From Phoma sp. XZ068 (Eukaryota > Ascomycota > Dothideomycetes > Pleosporales > Didymellaceae): a stretch of DNA of 64,000 nucleotides. The notes under the pieces were generated by a model. That model was not told the origin of the DNA. It did not search any database and was given only the letters and a program-made list of their open reading frames with translations. Position numbers and translations under genes: made by a program. The stretch is taken from contig ML240445.1 in NCBI GenBank assembly GCA_004835665.1, forward strand, positions 1,550,001 to 1,614,000, written 5' to 3'. Shown here piece by piece: positions 1 to 9,938 of this stretch (position 1 is the stretch's first letter; each line of letters opens with the position of its first letter).

Positions 1-1099
1 GCACAGAGCATAAGAGACTGTGGCACGAGTAAGTATGTGTGTAATGGAGAAAATCCTTCCGACTTACAAAAACCCAAGTTCGATAATCAGTCAATGCAAG
101 CTTGAGACCATGCATGATACTCTCATCGGCCTCAGCGACTGAAACTCTGTCCTTTTGGATGCGATCGACAGCAAGCTTCCGCTCGTCTTCGGTGAACAAC
201 CATGTTCCGCTACCAGTCTTGCTGCCAGGAAAGTCGGGCAGGATGAACACCGCCCCGAGAGCGCAGGCGAACGTTGCAGCACCCTCGATGATGAAAAGCC
301 ACTAACCAAGTCAGCCTTATACTCAAGAGCTCGAAAAACTCAGAACGTTGTCCGAGGCTGTCAAAACTCACCTGCCACCCAGCTAAACCAGCTTTACCCT
401 CAAGCCCGGCGAACACAGCAGCAGCTATCAGACCAGAGAACGCAGTAGCTAAGACCAGCCCACTATAGAGTACAGCGGTCCTCAGCGCAAGTTCCTTTCG
501 AGTATACCAAGAACTTAGCATGTAGAATGCGCCCGGCCAAAAAGGTGCTTCCACGATACCGAGGAAGAATCGTACGGCAATCAGGCCAGAATAGTTATGT
601 ACACCCGCAGTTGCTGCAGATACGCAAGACCATATCATAGCGCATGCAGGGATGTAAAGCGAAGGTCTGACCCGTGGCAGTAGCATGTTACTCGGCAATT
701 GGAACAAGACATAGCCAACATTGAGGATAGATACCTGTACGTGGTCAGCTGAGAGTAATGCCGGCACACAAAGGGACACATACAGCGACGTTGAATTGAT
801 TCCCAACAAGCCCGAGGTCCTTCTCAAATGAGTCCAACTTTGCTTGGCTGTGGCCAGTCAGTGGAGAAGCGTGAAGCCCATACTGTCGATACTTACGCAA
901 TGTTGTTACGGTCCATATAGTTAAAAAAGTACAAAATCCAGACAACAGGCATGAGCGACATATCCAGCTTGCGGACAAGTCTTTTCTCCATAGCCCTTGT
1001 GTCTTCGTCGTAGTCTTGCAGTTGCTCAACCTTGTCGTTGCCTGTCTTCATCTCCACCTCATGTAGACTCGACTTTTCAGGCTTCGTTGAACCTGCCAT
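1..1099 (-). CDS. MFS permease, anion:cation symporter (allantoate permease-like) family, 3' part missing
   Basis: Membrane transporter of the Dal5/Tna1-type ACS family, which imports small organic anions or vitamins. Visible exons read from the start at 1099: an acidic cytoplasmic N-terminus ending in NYMDRNNIA (donor near 897), an exon with KLDSFEKDLGL, then a long exon with VGYVLFQLPSNMLL, VRPSLYIPACAMIWS and RFFLGIVEAPFWPGAFYMLSSWYTRKE. After an intron near 310-370 comes WLFIIEGAATFACALGAVFILPDFP-type sequence, running off the left edge. DRNNIA, the GxxEAxFxPG loop and SSWYT are family hallmarks. About the first 6-7 membrane segments are present. It diverges from the lactonase gene at 1764 and is probably the uptake step of the adjoining cluster. 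The substrate cannot be read from sequence. Confidence 0.85.
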
Positions 1100-1763
1100 G
1101 GTAAAGATGTGTAAGTGCCAAATGCTATGGTTGCAGGTTAAATGATCCGCTGCGTTTTGGTTTCGTCCAAGAGGCTTGCGATGTGAATTACATGTTGATC
1201 CCTTGTCGTTTTATACAACTAGGCCCTGATACACTCTCAGCTAGGAATCCGGGGTCCCCATAGCCAAGCGCATGCGATGCGGGGAATTCTCGACAAAGTG
1301 AGGTTGTCGGAACACTCCAGCAAGAGGTCAGGAGCTGAGCGGTGCGGGAGAGAAAGGCGCGATCAAACGGAAAAAGAGCGATTGGCTAAGGACGGCTCCG
1401 GGACCCACTTGGATCCTGTGAACGCAACTCCATCAGCCACCACCTTTCGAGATTATGGAAAACACATGGAGTACACCGGTCTTTCAAGCTCTGCGGCATC
1501 GTCTTGAATATCCCTACTACGAGAGTCACACGATCGAGCGAGCGTCTTCCCCGCACTACGTTATTGAATGTTCGAACCGCGGCCCCGGGTAAAGCAATTC
1601 TGCGTGTCCCCAAGTCGTGATTATGAGGGGACGGTTCAATGAAGAAAGGGTCGGCAGGTGATTAGCACAGAATATCGTAGATCGCAACAATGTATAAGTA
1701 GAGGTGAACCTCAACAAGCCCGAAGATTCCCTCCGCGTATACACAAGCACAAAACTCTACATC
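1100..1763. promoter_or_regulatory. Divergent intergenic region between MFS permease and lactonase
   Basis: About 660 bp without a credible gene, holding the promoters of two divergently transcribed genes. It contains GC-rich CCGGGG/CCCGGG patches (around 1248 and 1586) of the kind C6 zinc regulators can bind, but no clear inverted CGG pair. Short frames here show no protein similarity that I recognise. Confidence 0.4.
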
Positions 1764-3094
1764 ATGCGCAGCGTTCTTGTGCTACCCGCCCTTCTTTTTG
1801 GCAAAAGCTTGTTTGCATCTCAATTCCTTCGCGAGCTGCCTGTTGAGTTCCGGACCATTGCGTCGAAGTGGGCCTGGGTATCGTACGACTCGCCGTCTGT
1901 CGCTGTACTTCCGGGCTCATTCAATCGATCGGTGTTTGATGCCCCCCACGAAGGAAAAACTTCTGACGATGATATTGCTCAAGCGTTCGTATTCCATACA
2001 CTATTCATGCCCCTTACTGAGATTGTTTCTGCAGCTACGCATACCTGAATGAAACAGAATTTGTTGCTTACGATCCACGCTTTTTCGATATCATTGGGCC
2101 CGATGCAAAGGTTGAACATGTTCAACACCTGGCATTCCAATCACACGAAGCGCCTTGCTACAATCCTACCACAGGCAACCTGTTTTTTGTTGAGTGGGGC
2201 CCACCTGGCGGAGCTAACGGCACGCATAACTGGCAGTATGTCTTAAATACGCGTAACAACAGTCTTCAAAAGCTGCAGACGGATCCGCCGACATACAACG
2301 CTCATGGATGCGTTATCTATGGGAAGTATATGTATGTCGTAACCGATGGATACGAAGATAAGGAGACTGGTCAATTAGTCCGGGTCGATTCGGAGACGTG
2401 GAAGAAGGAAACCATACTAAACAATTATTACGGTCAACCATTCCTAGGATTCAACGACCTAGATATCGACAGCGACGGAAACTTCTGGCTCACAGACTCG
2501 AAAAGCGCTTATGTATGTCTGATTGAATACTAGAAGACATCACCCGATCGCTAACACCAATAACAGGGCCGAGACTTAATAGATTCCTATTATCCCACAA
2601 ATCCCACTGTCTACTTTGTCAATAGTACAACAATGCGCCCGAAACCAGTTCATATCACGACCGGCAACGCAAATGGTATTGCCGTAGCCCGATCTGCATC
2701 CGACCCCAACGCCCACTCGGTCTACATACCGGACACAGGAGTCTCAGAATTCAAGCCAAAATCTCTCAAGAACCCATATGGCAATCGCGCATTGTTCGCA
2801 TATGACACTTCAAATGAAGGTGTACTTACCTCCCCGAGGTTTCTTAACAATCCCATCAGCTATTTTTACGACGGCATTCGCGCCAGCAAGAACGGTTACC
2901 TGTTTGCAGGTGCGGGAGATGGAGTTGACCTCATCGACCCCATCAGCGGCTTGACTCTGGGCACGATCAGAGTTGGTGGTGGCGAAAACGTTGCTGTCAG
3001 TGTGGCCTTTGGTAAGAATGAGATGTGGATTGTAGGAAGGGGTGGGGTCTGGCATGTTGGCAACGTCAAGGAGCCGTTGGCTCGCGATTGGTGA
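1764..3094 (+). CDS. Secreted SMP-30/gluconolactonase-like lactonase
   Basis: Six-bladed beta-propeller protein of the SMP-30/gluconolactonase/LRE-like family, whose characterised members hydrolyse sugar or aromatic-derived lactones using a bound divalent metal. The start at 1764 opens a signal peptide (MRSVLVLPALLFGKSLFASQ). Suggested exons are 1764-1984, 2035-2512 and 2567-3094, giving 408 aa in frame. Typical blade motifs are visible: NAHGCVIYGKYMYVVTDGY, FNDLDIDSDGNFWLTDS, GNANGIAV, VYIPDTG and YFYDGIRASKNGYLFAG. The NDLD and DxDGNFW segments match the metal-site loops of the family. It diverges from the MFS gene, so lactone opening outside the cell followed by uptake is plausible. The exact first donor is uncertain (1985 or 1989). 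Confidence 0.85.
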
Positions 3095-3550
3095 TTGAGC
3101 AGAACACGATTGCCGCAAAATGTGGCTGTGACACACTTAAATTTCAAGATCTCGAAAGTAGGATTCTATCCCGAAGACAAGCTCTTTAAGTCGCATTTTG
3201 ACGTGTTTTCCACTATCTGGTGGTGCGTCCTGCTTTTCGGTAGACCCTCCCTGTCGAAACCAAGCCAGTTACAAGTATATTCTCCACTGTCAAAGTGCAG
3301 ATCAAGTGCACTCTAGGTAGATCTTTACGAGATGCAATCTTTTGTATATGCCCGGCGGAAAGAGGTTCGACCGACGAAGCCATGCCTTTCACCAAATCGG
3401 GGTACTTACCCCTTAATACATCAAAAACGCTAACCTGAAGTACCAAATCTTCGTACCTGATGGAAATGTACACTGAATGATACTTCACGATCAATCTCGT
3501 ACCCCTGAGCCACAATAATATGACGTTTTGCAGGACTAACTTGATAAAAT
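3095..3550. other. Intergenic, convergent 3' ends
   Basis: Lies between the 3' ends of the lactonase and the amidohydrolase. It is AT-richer than its flanks, and its short frames look non-coding. I see nothing else in it. Confidence 0.5.
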
Positions 3551-4570
3551 TTATCGACTGCCGTACAGTTTCCGCGGATTCTGGACCATCATTAAATCCC
3601 ACTCCTGATCGCTCAGCCAACTTCTTAAGGTTCTCAGCCAGCCCTCATCATCAACTTCTAGAAACGGCGTGTCTTTGAGCGCTTCTTCTCGGCTCCTGAC
3701 CTTCATCCTTGGTGTATGCGGCCAGTCAGATCCCCACAAAATCATCTTAGCATTGGAATCCACCAAAGCTCTAACAATTGGCCGTAAGTCGCTGTAACCA
3801 AGTGCTAATTCACTAACACGATAGGGAGCGCTAATCTTAACGTATAGAGCTCCTGATCGAACCAAAGAACATATTGCTTCGAATCCGGGCTGTGCGAGTA
3901 CATTCGCTTTGTGTTCGTCTGGCAGCATAGAAGCTGCCTTGAGCAATGCGAAGTGATCCGTGACTAGCGGAATCCCGGCATCGGCAATGCCCTGAACAGT
4001 GGGAACAAGGTCGTCCCAGAACTCTGGATGGATATGGGTGAAAGCCATACTCCAGCCTGGGCAATGCTTTGCCAGGACAGCAGCATGCTCACGAAGCGCC
4101 ATCTTCTGTAGATCAAGATCATGCATGGCTCCATACTTGTAGAGGTTGACGCGTATGCCTCGAATGCCGGCATTATGCATGAATTCCAGTTCCGATGGCT
4201 TGACAGTGCGTGGATCGATAACAGCGATGGCACTCGTCTTGCTGCGATCTAGCTCTGGTACGAAGGTCATCAAAGACGTGCAATCATCGCCATATGAGAG
4301 ACCGTGGGTGAGGACTGAGTTCGTAAGACCTAAACGGGCTTTGAAGTCGATAAAATGTTGTACCGATGCAGCTGGAGGTGTGAGGTGTCGGTCGGCTGCG
4401 TAAGGGAATCGGGCAGGGTCAAAGATGTGGTGATGAGTGTCCCACCCTCCATTCGGAAACAAAGTTACTGCGTGCTCCTGACTTTGAGCAGAGGCATTGC
4501 CAGTAACCTTGATGTGTTTCACCGCCGATGGGTATGTAGTAACGGAACGAGTTTGCACTTGGACAGACAT
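3551..4570 (-). CDS. Amidohydrolase-2 family protein, LigI (2-pyrone-4,6-dicarboxylate hydrolase)-like
   Basis: Single-exon 339-aa TIM-barrel hydrolase (Amidohydro_2). Family members open pyrone or muconolactone rings or decarboxylate aromatic acids. Visible active-site features are GGWDTHHHIFDP (His 46-48), THIHPEFW (about 178-185), the TDHF histidine at 206, the substrate-loop segment KISAPYRVS (about 245-253), and GSDWPHT with the likely catalytic Asp 282. NPRKLYG near the C-terminus is the usual last helix. The K-[IL]-S-x-PYR-x-S loop and GSDWPHT are as in PDC hydrolase and sulfomuconolactone hydrolase, so a lactonase role is favoured over a decarboxylase. The start at 4570 is the first Met, with about 35 residues before the domain. 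It diverges from the tricarboxylate carrier at 5004 across 433 bp. The substrate is unproven. Confidence 0.85.
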   Translation of the reverse strand: MSVQVQTRSVTTYPSAVKHIKVTGNASAQSQEHAVTLFPNGGWDTHHHIFDPARFPYAADRHLTPPAASVQHFIDFKARLGLTNSVLTHGLSYGDDCTSLMTFVPELDRSKTSAIAVIDPRTVKPSELEFMHNAGIRGIRVNLYKYGAMHDLDLQKMALREHAAVLAKHCPGWSMAFTHIHPEFWDDLVPTVQGIADAGIPLVTDHFALLKAASMLPDEHKANVLAQPGFEAICSLVRSGALYVKISAPYRVSELALGYSDLRPIVRALVDSNAKMILWGSDWPHTPRMKVRSREEALKDTPFLEVDDEGWLRTLRSWLSDQEWDLMMVQNPRKLYGSR

Positions 4571-5003
4571 AATGATTACAGTGCTTGATACACGAAAGGG
4601 TCGAGAAAAAGCTCTGCATTTGACTTGAATCCCTCTACGTGTGTACTCTCATGATGTTCAGTGAAGTAGCTAGGCCCAGTTAGGCATACCGAGGTGGACC
4701 ACCCACCCGCCGGAGTACTCCACACAAATGCCTGTACCTTGTCCGCCCTTGCTAGCTTCCCCGGATCCACAAGGGCGTCCCGAGGAGAATCCAGGGTTCA
4801 GAGCGGAGAAGAGCGATTTGGCCTCTTCGTCGACGCAGCGAGCACGACGAGATCCGGCATCACGGAACGGAACGAAGATGAGCGAGATGTTGTGAGGCAT
4901 ATCTCCGGGTGACCAGGAACATCAAACTGGAGTTATGCAATTGTATGAACAGGCCAACGCCTCTCGAGTTCGTCAGTGCTATGTGTTTGACTGAGTCCTC
5001 AAG
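4571..5003. promoter_or_regulatory. Divergent promoter region, amidohydrolase/tricarboxylate carrier
   Basis: 433 bp between two divergent start codons. It contains several CCGG/CCGGG cores (near 4751, 4854 and 4905) and a TCACGGAACGGAACG stretch near 4860, which may include sites for the cluster regulator. No gene is seen here. Confidence 0.4.
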
Positions 5004-5998
5004 ATGCGATCGACTCTTTCCGAAGTGACGCCTTATCAATCTCTGCTAGCTGGTGCAACAGCAGGGGGGGTAGAATCAATCATAACAGTCAGTGGGAGTT
5101 GCCCTCTGATATTGAACCACGTTGACATTGCCCAGTATCCCACAGAATTCGTAAAGACGAGACAGCAGCTTCTTGGCGGTCGTGCAAAGTCCCAATCGCC
5201 GATCTATATTCTTACCACAACCGTTCGAGATCACGGTATTCGCCGATTGTACACAGGAGGTGCGGCGTTCTGCATCTCCAATGCATCCAAATCCGGCATT
5301 CGTTTCCTCACCTTCGATTTCGCACGCAACTACATGCCAAAGGATGTCTCAGGAGACACGACCGTAAGCGGCAATATGTTGGCGGGCATATGCGCAGGTG
5401 TGGCCGAGAGTGTGCTGGTTTTGACACCAGGAGAGAACCTGAAGACTCGGCTGATAGAAGATCGTGCGGGCGCGCATGCATATCGCTCGTCGACGCACGC
5501 TATTCGTAGTATACTCCAGAATGAAGGCCCCTTGAGTTTCTTTAGGGGAGTCTGGCCGGTAACCTTAAAGCAGTCGAGCAACGCCATGGTGCGCTTCACT
5601 AGCTACAACTACTTGTCAATGTCTTTGAAGGATGTTGTTGGCGGCCCGACCAGCGCTGTAGCTGGCGCACTAGCTGGTATCATCACTGTTTACTGCACCA
5701 TGCCTTTCGACAATCTAAAGACGCAGTTACAGAGTCGACAGGGTAATGGCATGTATACTGGCTCGTGGGACTGCGCTCGAAAGCTTGTGCAGCGTGGAGG
5801 TGTGTCCGCACTATGGAAAGGAACAACACCGCGACTTGTTCGGTTGAGTGTAAGTAGTTCAAGCTGCAATTTCTTAGGTTCATACAAGACTAACATCGAA
5901 TGCAGGTCTCAGGAGCGATATCTTTTACTGTGTACGAACAAGTGGTACTGTTGGTTAAGACCTTAGCTGTAGGATCAGGGCAGAAGATGACCACATAG
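5004..5998 (+). CDS. Mitochondrial tricarboxylate carrier (SLC25, citrate/aconitate type)
   Basis: Inner-membrane solute carrier with three repeats, likely exchanging citrate, isocitrate or cis-aconitate. Exons 5004-5087, 5136-5849 and 5906-5998 give 296 aa, the normal size. The three carrier signatures are visible: YPTEFVKTRQQ in repeat 1 (split from the first helix by the first intron), TPGENLKTRLIED in repeat 2 and MPFDNLKTQLQSRQ in repeat 3. YPTEFVKT and the TPxExxKT second signature are those of the Ctp1/SLC25A1 group, which also includes the MttA/Mtt1 cis-aconitate carriers of fungal itaconate clusters. Its position beside a mitochondrial aconitase and a C6 regulator suggests a pathway-specific carrier and not the housekeeping Ctp1. 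Assignment to the tricarboxylate clade is from motif recognition only. Confidence 0.85.
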
Positions 5999-6278
5999 AG
6001 TCGGCTGTTACACCTGCATAGCCATCCAGCATGATTGTATCAATGATGTTGATGACCGTGATAATGAATGTTTGTACGGAAAAGCACAAGAGAGTCCAAG
6101 ATGGCTTCGGAAACTCACCTGTGGCAAAAACTGCGCTATTGCTGAGTAAGCAGCCCCTGATTGGCCAGCTCAGAATGCAAGCGCCTGATATGAGATAATT
6201 GTTTCAGGTGATCATCTACCCTATACCAAAAACGATACTTCGCAGCACATTGCAATGAAGTGACATCGAGACCTTGTG

Positions 6279-8787
6279 ATGAGCGCAAAGGTTCGTATCG
6301 CGTGTCGCCGATGTCGCACAAAGAGAATCAAGGTGAGTGGTGACAACTGGCCCAACTCTGATGAATGTTTCGCTCAGAATTGCAGTGTGACGGAGGCATA
6401 CCAGCCTGCGGAAACTGCCAGAAAGCCGCCGAGCCCTGCATTGACGTCGATGGTCGCAACAACAGCCTTTCGATACCCAGAGACTTTGCCGCAAATGCCA
6501 AAGCCCGCATCGAATGGCTTGAACAGCACATCAGGTCTTTGTCTCCCGACTTCAGATTTGAGGATGGCCCTCGAGTTGATTTCAGCTTCTTAGAGGCAGC
6601 CGCTACCCTCAACACCCAGGCAGCTCAATCTCCTAGCCTGCGCGACAACAATCAACATAACGTTGCATCACCCCCTGAACACTGCCATGCCCTTGGTAAA
6701 CGCAACCGCGAATCCATAGCCGATCCTGCGGGTCCCGATGCTTTTGCAGACGAGGCACGCTCATTAGCTCTTGATCTTGGGCTGCTCACTCTAAATTCTG
6801 ACTCCAGGCAAACGCACTATCTAGGTACATCCTCGGGTAGACTATTCACAAGACTTATTGGTGCAGGCTCCTCGGATGCGGCTGCTGGGGCTAGTATCGA
6901 CAAATATACTGGCTCGTCTTCGATCTACAGCTCTACGAAGTTTGGCTCTTATGCGCATACTAAGCGTCTGAAAGAGTCTTGTCGATTGCTCTACGACACT
7001 CTGAGGAAGAATTTACCACCGGAAGATGACGCTCGCCTACTACTGGAGGTTTACTTTCGTACTATCCATGTCGACCATCCATTCTTACATCCAGAATCCG
7101 TGCTCCTAGCTGTAGATGCATTGTATCAATGCGCAACAGCTGATAAATCTGTCGAGGTTGGTCGCAATGGCTGGGCGGCCTCGGTGCGACCATTTGCATA
7201 CAATGGAGAATACGAAAGGTCGAGAAACGTTGACTGTACGCCGATAACTGTTTTCACGGCTACTTTCCATGTCTTCATGGTGTTCACGCTTGCAGCAACA
7301 GTTCGCACACGTCAACGAGCCTATGACTTCGCGCCGAACCAGTTCTATCGAGTAGCAATGACTGCAGACCAACATTGCTTCTCGAACACATCACTTGCCA
7401 GCCTCCAGGCCACTTTGCTATTGGCAGTGCACAGTCTGCTCAGTCCAACTGAACTCAACATCTGGACGCTGACATACGTTTCTATGGCACATTGCGTGGA
7501 TCTTGGCCTTCATCGCAGCATCAGCGACGACAGTGGTCTATCTGGTGCAGCCATACTCACACGCAAGATGATATTCTTCAGTGTTTATCACCTCGATAGG
7601 TAAGTCGAGATTTGACATTCCTGTTCTCATTGCAAAAAGGAGAGCTACTCACACAATGGCTTAGATCCATTGCATCGATACAAGGGCGGCCACTTGGCAT
7701 TCGCGACGAGACCTTTGACCTGCAGTTGCCGACCTTGGCAGACATCCAAGCCGACTCAAGGAATATTAGCAACCATGTGTTCTCGCCAGATGTGTCACCA
7801 GTCCATGGTGCCGCTTTCGCTATCCACCGGTTCAAACTGGATCCGATTATATCGGAGATCAAGCTCTTGTTTTACCACCTACCATCTCGAGTCAGTGCCT
7901 ACGTCTGGCCAAAAGATGAAAAGTCATCGCAAACTATCATCGACCAGAAATTGGAGGAGTGGCGCAATACGTTGAACGACATACCTGGACCTTCACTTTA
8001 CGACGATGAAGAGCGCGTGGAGCACGAGAAGTACAAACTTAAGCTCACAAGCCAGTACTATGCAGCGATGGTTCTTTTGCACCAGCCCTCACAAGCTATA
8101 CCTCAGCCTTCGGAGCAGTCTATCCTCAAATGCTACGAGTGTGCGACTAAGAGACTCAACACATACAACGACCTTTATCAGACTGACGGGTTTTTCCAAA
8201 GCTGGAGAAGTGTTCAGGGCATATTCTCCTCTGGCGCTACGATGATTTACTGCCTCTGGACTTCCAGTCTCGTCAGACGTACAATTCCAGCATCTGCAGC
8301 TATGCGAGACCTGAGAACTTGTACCAACCTGCTAAGTGTAGGTGGCGAACTATGGCCTTCGGTCAAGAAGGGGAAGGAGAGCTTTAGCAGGGCCATGGAC
8401 GCTCTTGCTCGAAAACTTGATCAACTAAATCTCGAGCAATACCAGCAGTATGGATCTTCGAACGGGCCCCAGCCGAAGCTCGGACGCAATGACACAGGCC
8501 GCGTTGTCTTACAGGATCAGCAAGGCTATGGTCCACCAGATGGTCTAGTTGCGCAAAACTACCCGCACACCATCACACAGCAACAAGTGGAATCAGTGAA
8601 CCTTCCTCCAGCAACCTTTGACATGACCAATTCAGACTGGACTGCGTACAGCGGCCATACGTTCGCACTCGATGGATCAACATATCCGAGTACGATGCTA
8701 GGTACGATGCAAGAAGCTCCGGATGCCACGCTGGAGGCTTTCATAGCCGAGTTCTTGAACAACGATACAGCATGGAATCCATTTTAG
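6279..8787 (+). CDS. Zn(II)2Cys6 transcription factor with fungal_trans domain
   Basis: Probable pathway-specific regulator of the surrounding cluster. Exons 6279-6332, 6386-7599 and 7665-8787 give 796 aa in frame. The first exon carries ACRRCRTKRIK and the second resumes at CDGGIPACGNCQKAAEPC, so the six zinc cysteines are split by a 53-nt intron. This is followed by a basic linker, RIEWLEQHIRSLS (short coiled coil) and, from about residue 220, a fungal_trans middle homology region (LLEVYFRTIHVDHPFLHPES, AHCVDLGLHRS, RKMIFFSVYHLDRSIASIQGRPLGI). The C-terminus is Gln/Asn/Pro-rich and ends in an acidic/aromatic segment (EAFIAEFLNNDTAWNPF), a likely activation tail. Its stop lies only 7 bp from the stop of the convergent RraA-like gene. 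Confidence 0.9.
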
Positions 8788-8794
8788 TATGTAT

Positions 8795-9557
8795 CTACTG
8801 ACGTAGCCTGTTGATGGTTGGCCCGATGTCTTCGCCATCTGTTATACACTGTCTTGTCGCTTCGTCGACGTTCCACCTCGAGTCGCAAATCCTCACGCAT
8901 TCTTCCGCCAACTGCGGCGGAATTGCTACCACACCGTCAGCGTCGCCCATAATGATATCACCAGGGTTGATCTCCACAGTCTCGCCCTCCAGGCCTTCCT
9001 GGCTGAAGAGAATCGGCACGTTGAGCTCGGATGATCGTGTAAAGGTATGTGAGCCAAGGATGCTCATGCCACGGGCGAAAAGACCGATCCCTAGTTCGCG
9101 ATGCTCGTTGATATCTCGGAAGCGCCCGTCAATTACTATGCCTGCAGCATCGGCCTTTTGCGCGCGCGTGCTCATGAGGCCACCCCAGCAAGCGCTGATG
9201 TAGCCTTTCGGTTGGGATACAAACACCACACTGCGCGGAGGTATTGCATCAGCAAAATGCTTGGAAGGTCGCGGTGATATCGTGTCGTCCGCTGGGACCA
9301 TGCGAACAGTGTAGGCCGGTCCAAAGATCTTTGATGCACCAGCTCCCTCGTGAGGCGAGAACATCTTTAGTCCACTGAGGTAGCCTCCATGGCGCACATT
9401 AAGCCGCACTAATGCGTCGCCAACCTGAGGATATCAATCGAAGTTCTGATCATTTTTGAACTGATCTGGCATCAAGGGTGTTACCCACATCGCACGTAGT
9501 AAATCGCTTGAGTGCAACTAGCACTGGCTGCTTAACAATGGAACTGGCAGGCAGCAT
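8795..9557 (-). CDS. RraA-like protein, HMG/CHA aldolase (oxaloacetate decarboxylase) family
   Basis: Fungal member of the RraA/dimethylmenaquinone-methyltransferase-like fold. Characterised relatives cleave 4-hydroxy-4-methyl-2-oxoglutarate or 4-carboxy-4-hydroxy-2-oxoadipate to pyruvate products with a divalent metal, and many also decarboxylate oxaloacetate. Exons 9489-9557 and 8795-9424 give 232 aa; the splice joins TTCD to VGDALVRL, matching the conserved TCDxxDAL start. Further motifs are ACWGGLMSTRAQ, GIVIDGRFRDINEH (the R and D bind substrate and metal in the family) and GDADGVVAIP. It is divergent from the aconitase gene and convergent with the regulator. An aldolase next to a LigI-like hydrolase fits the last step of an oxalomesaconate-type route. 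Protease-regulator function as in bacterial RraA is unlikely. Confidence 0.85.
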
Positions 9558-9938
9558 GGCCTAAGAGGGCGTTGGAGGCTCGGTTTGGTTGTCAATGTCA
9601 AGCAACGTCTAAAGCCAAATCCTTTAATCATTTAACCAGTGCATCAAAGCATGTACATTATGCGCGTTCCCTCCAGACACCCAAGGTTGTACACGTGACA
9701 TCTCAACTCGTGGTCCGTGCATGGAGCACTCCCGCAACCCTGGAAGGAGCAACCCGCGCTGTAGAAGGAGCAACCCGACACCCTGCAGTGGCGAATCAAC
9801 AGGCATCCGTTTGCATTGCCGACCACCGCTCGGTAACTCGCGAGCTCTGTGCCGAATTATGCTACTTCATCTCAATGATGTCGTGTCCTACGCGTTTGTT
9901 TGCACCTGAATCTTTTGCGCGCATTTCCTCTCACCACG
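9558..9938. promoter_or_regulatory. Divergent promoter region, RraA-like/aconitase, with 14-bp direct repeats
   Basis: 381 bp shared by two divergent genes. It holds a CACGTG E-box (9692-9697) and a perfect 14-bp direct repeat GAAGGAGCAACCCG at 9743-9756 and 9764-9777, start-to-start 21 bp (two helical turns). A long frame crosses it on the plus strand but has no recognisable protein features. Confidence 0.5.
9743..9777 (+). repeat. Two 14-bp direct repeats, 21-bp period
   Basis: GAAGGAGCAACCCG occurs twice, separated by 7 bp, in the shared promoter of the RraA-like and aconitase genes. The helical-phase spacing suggests paired protein binding on one DNA face. The factor is unknown. Confidence 0.6.
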
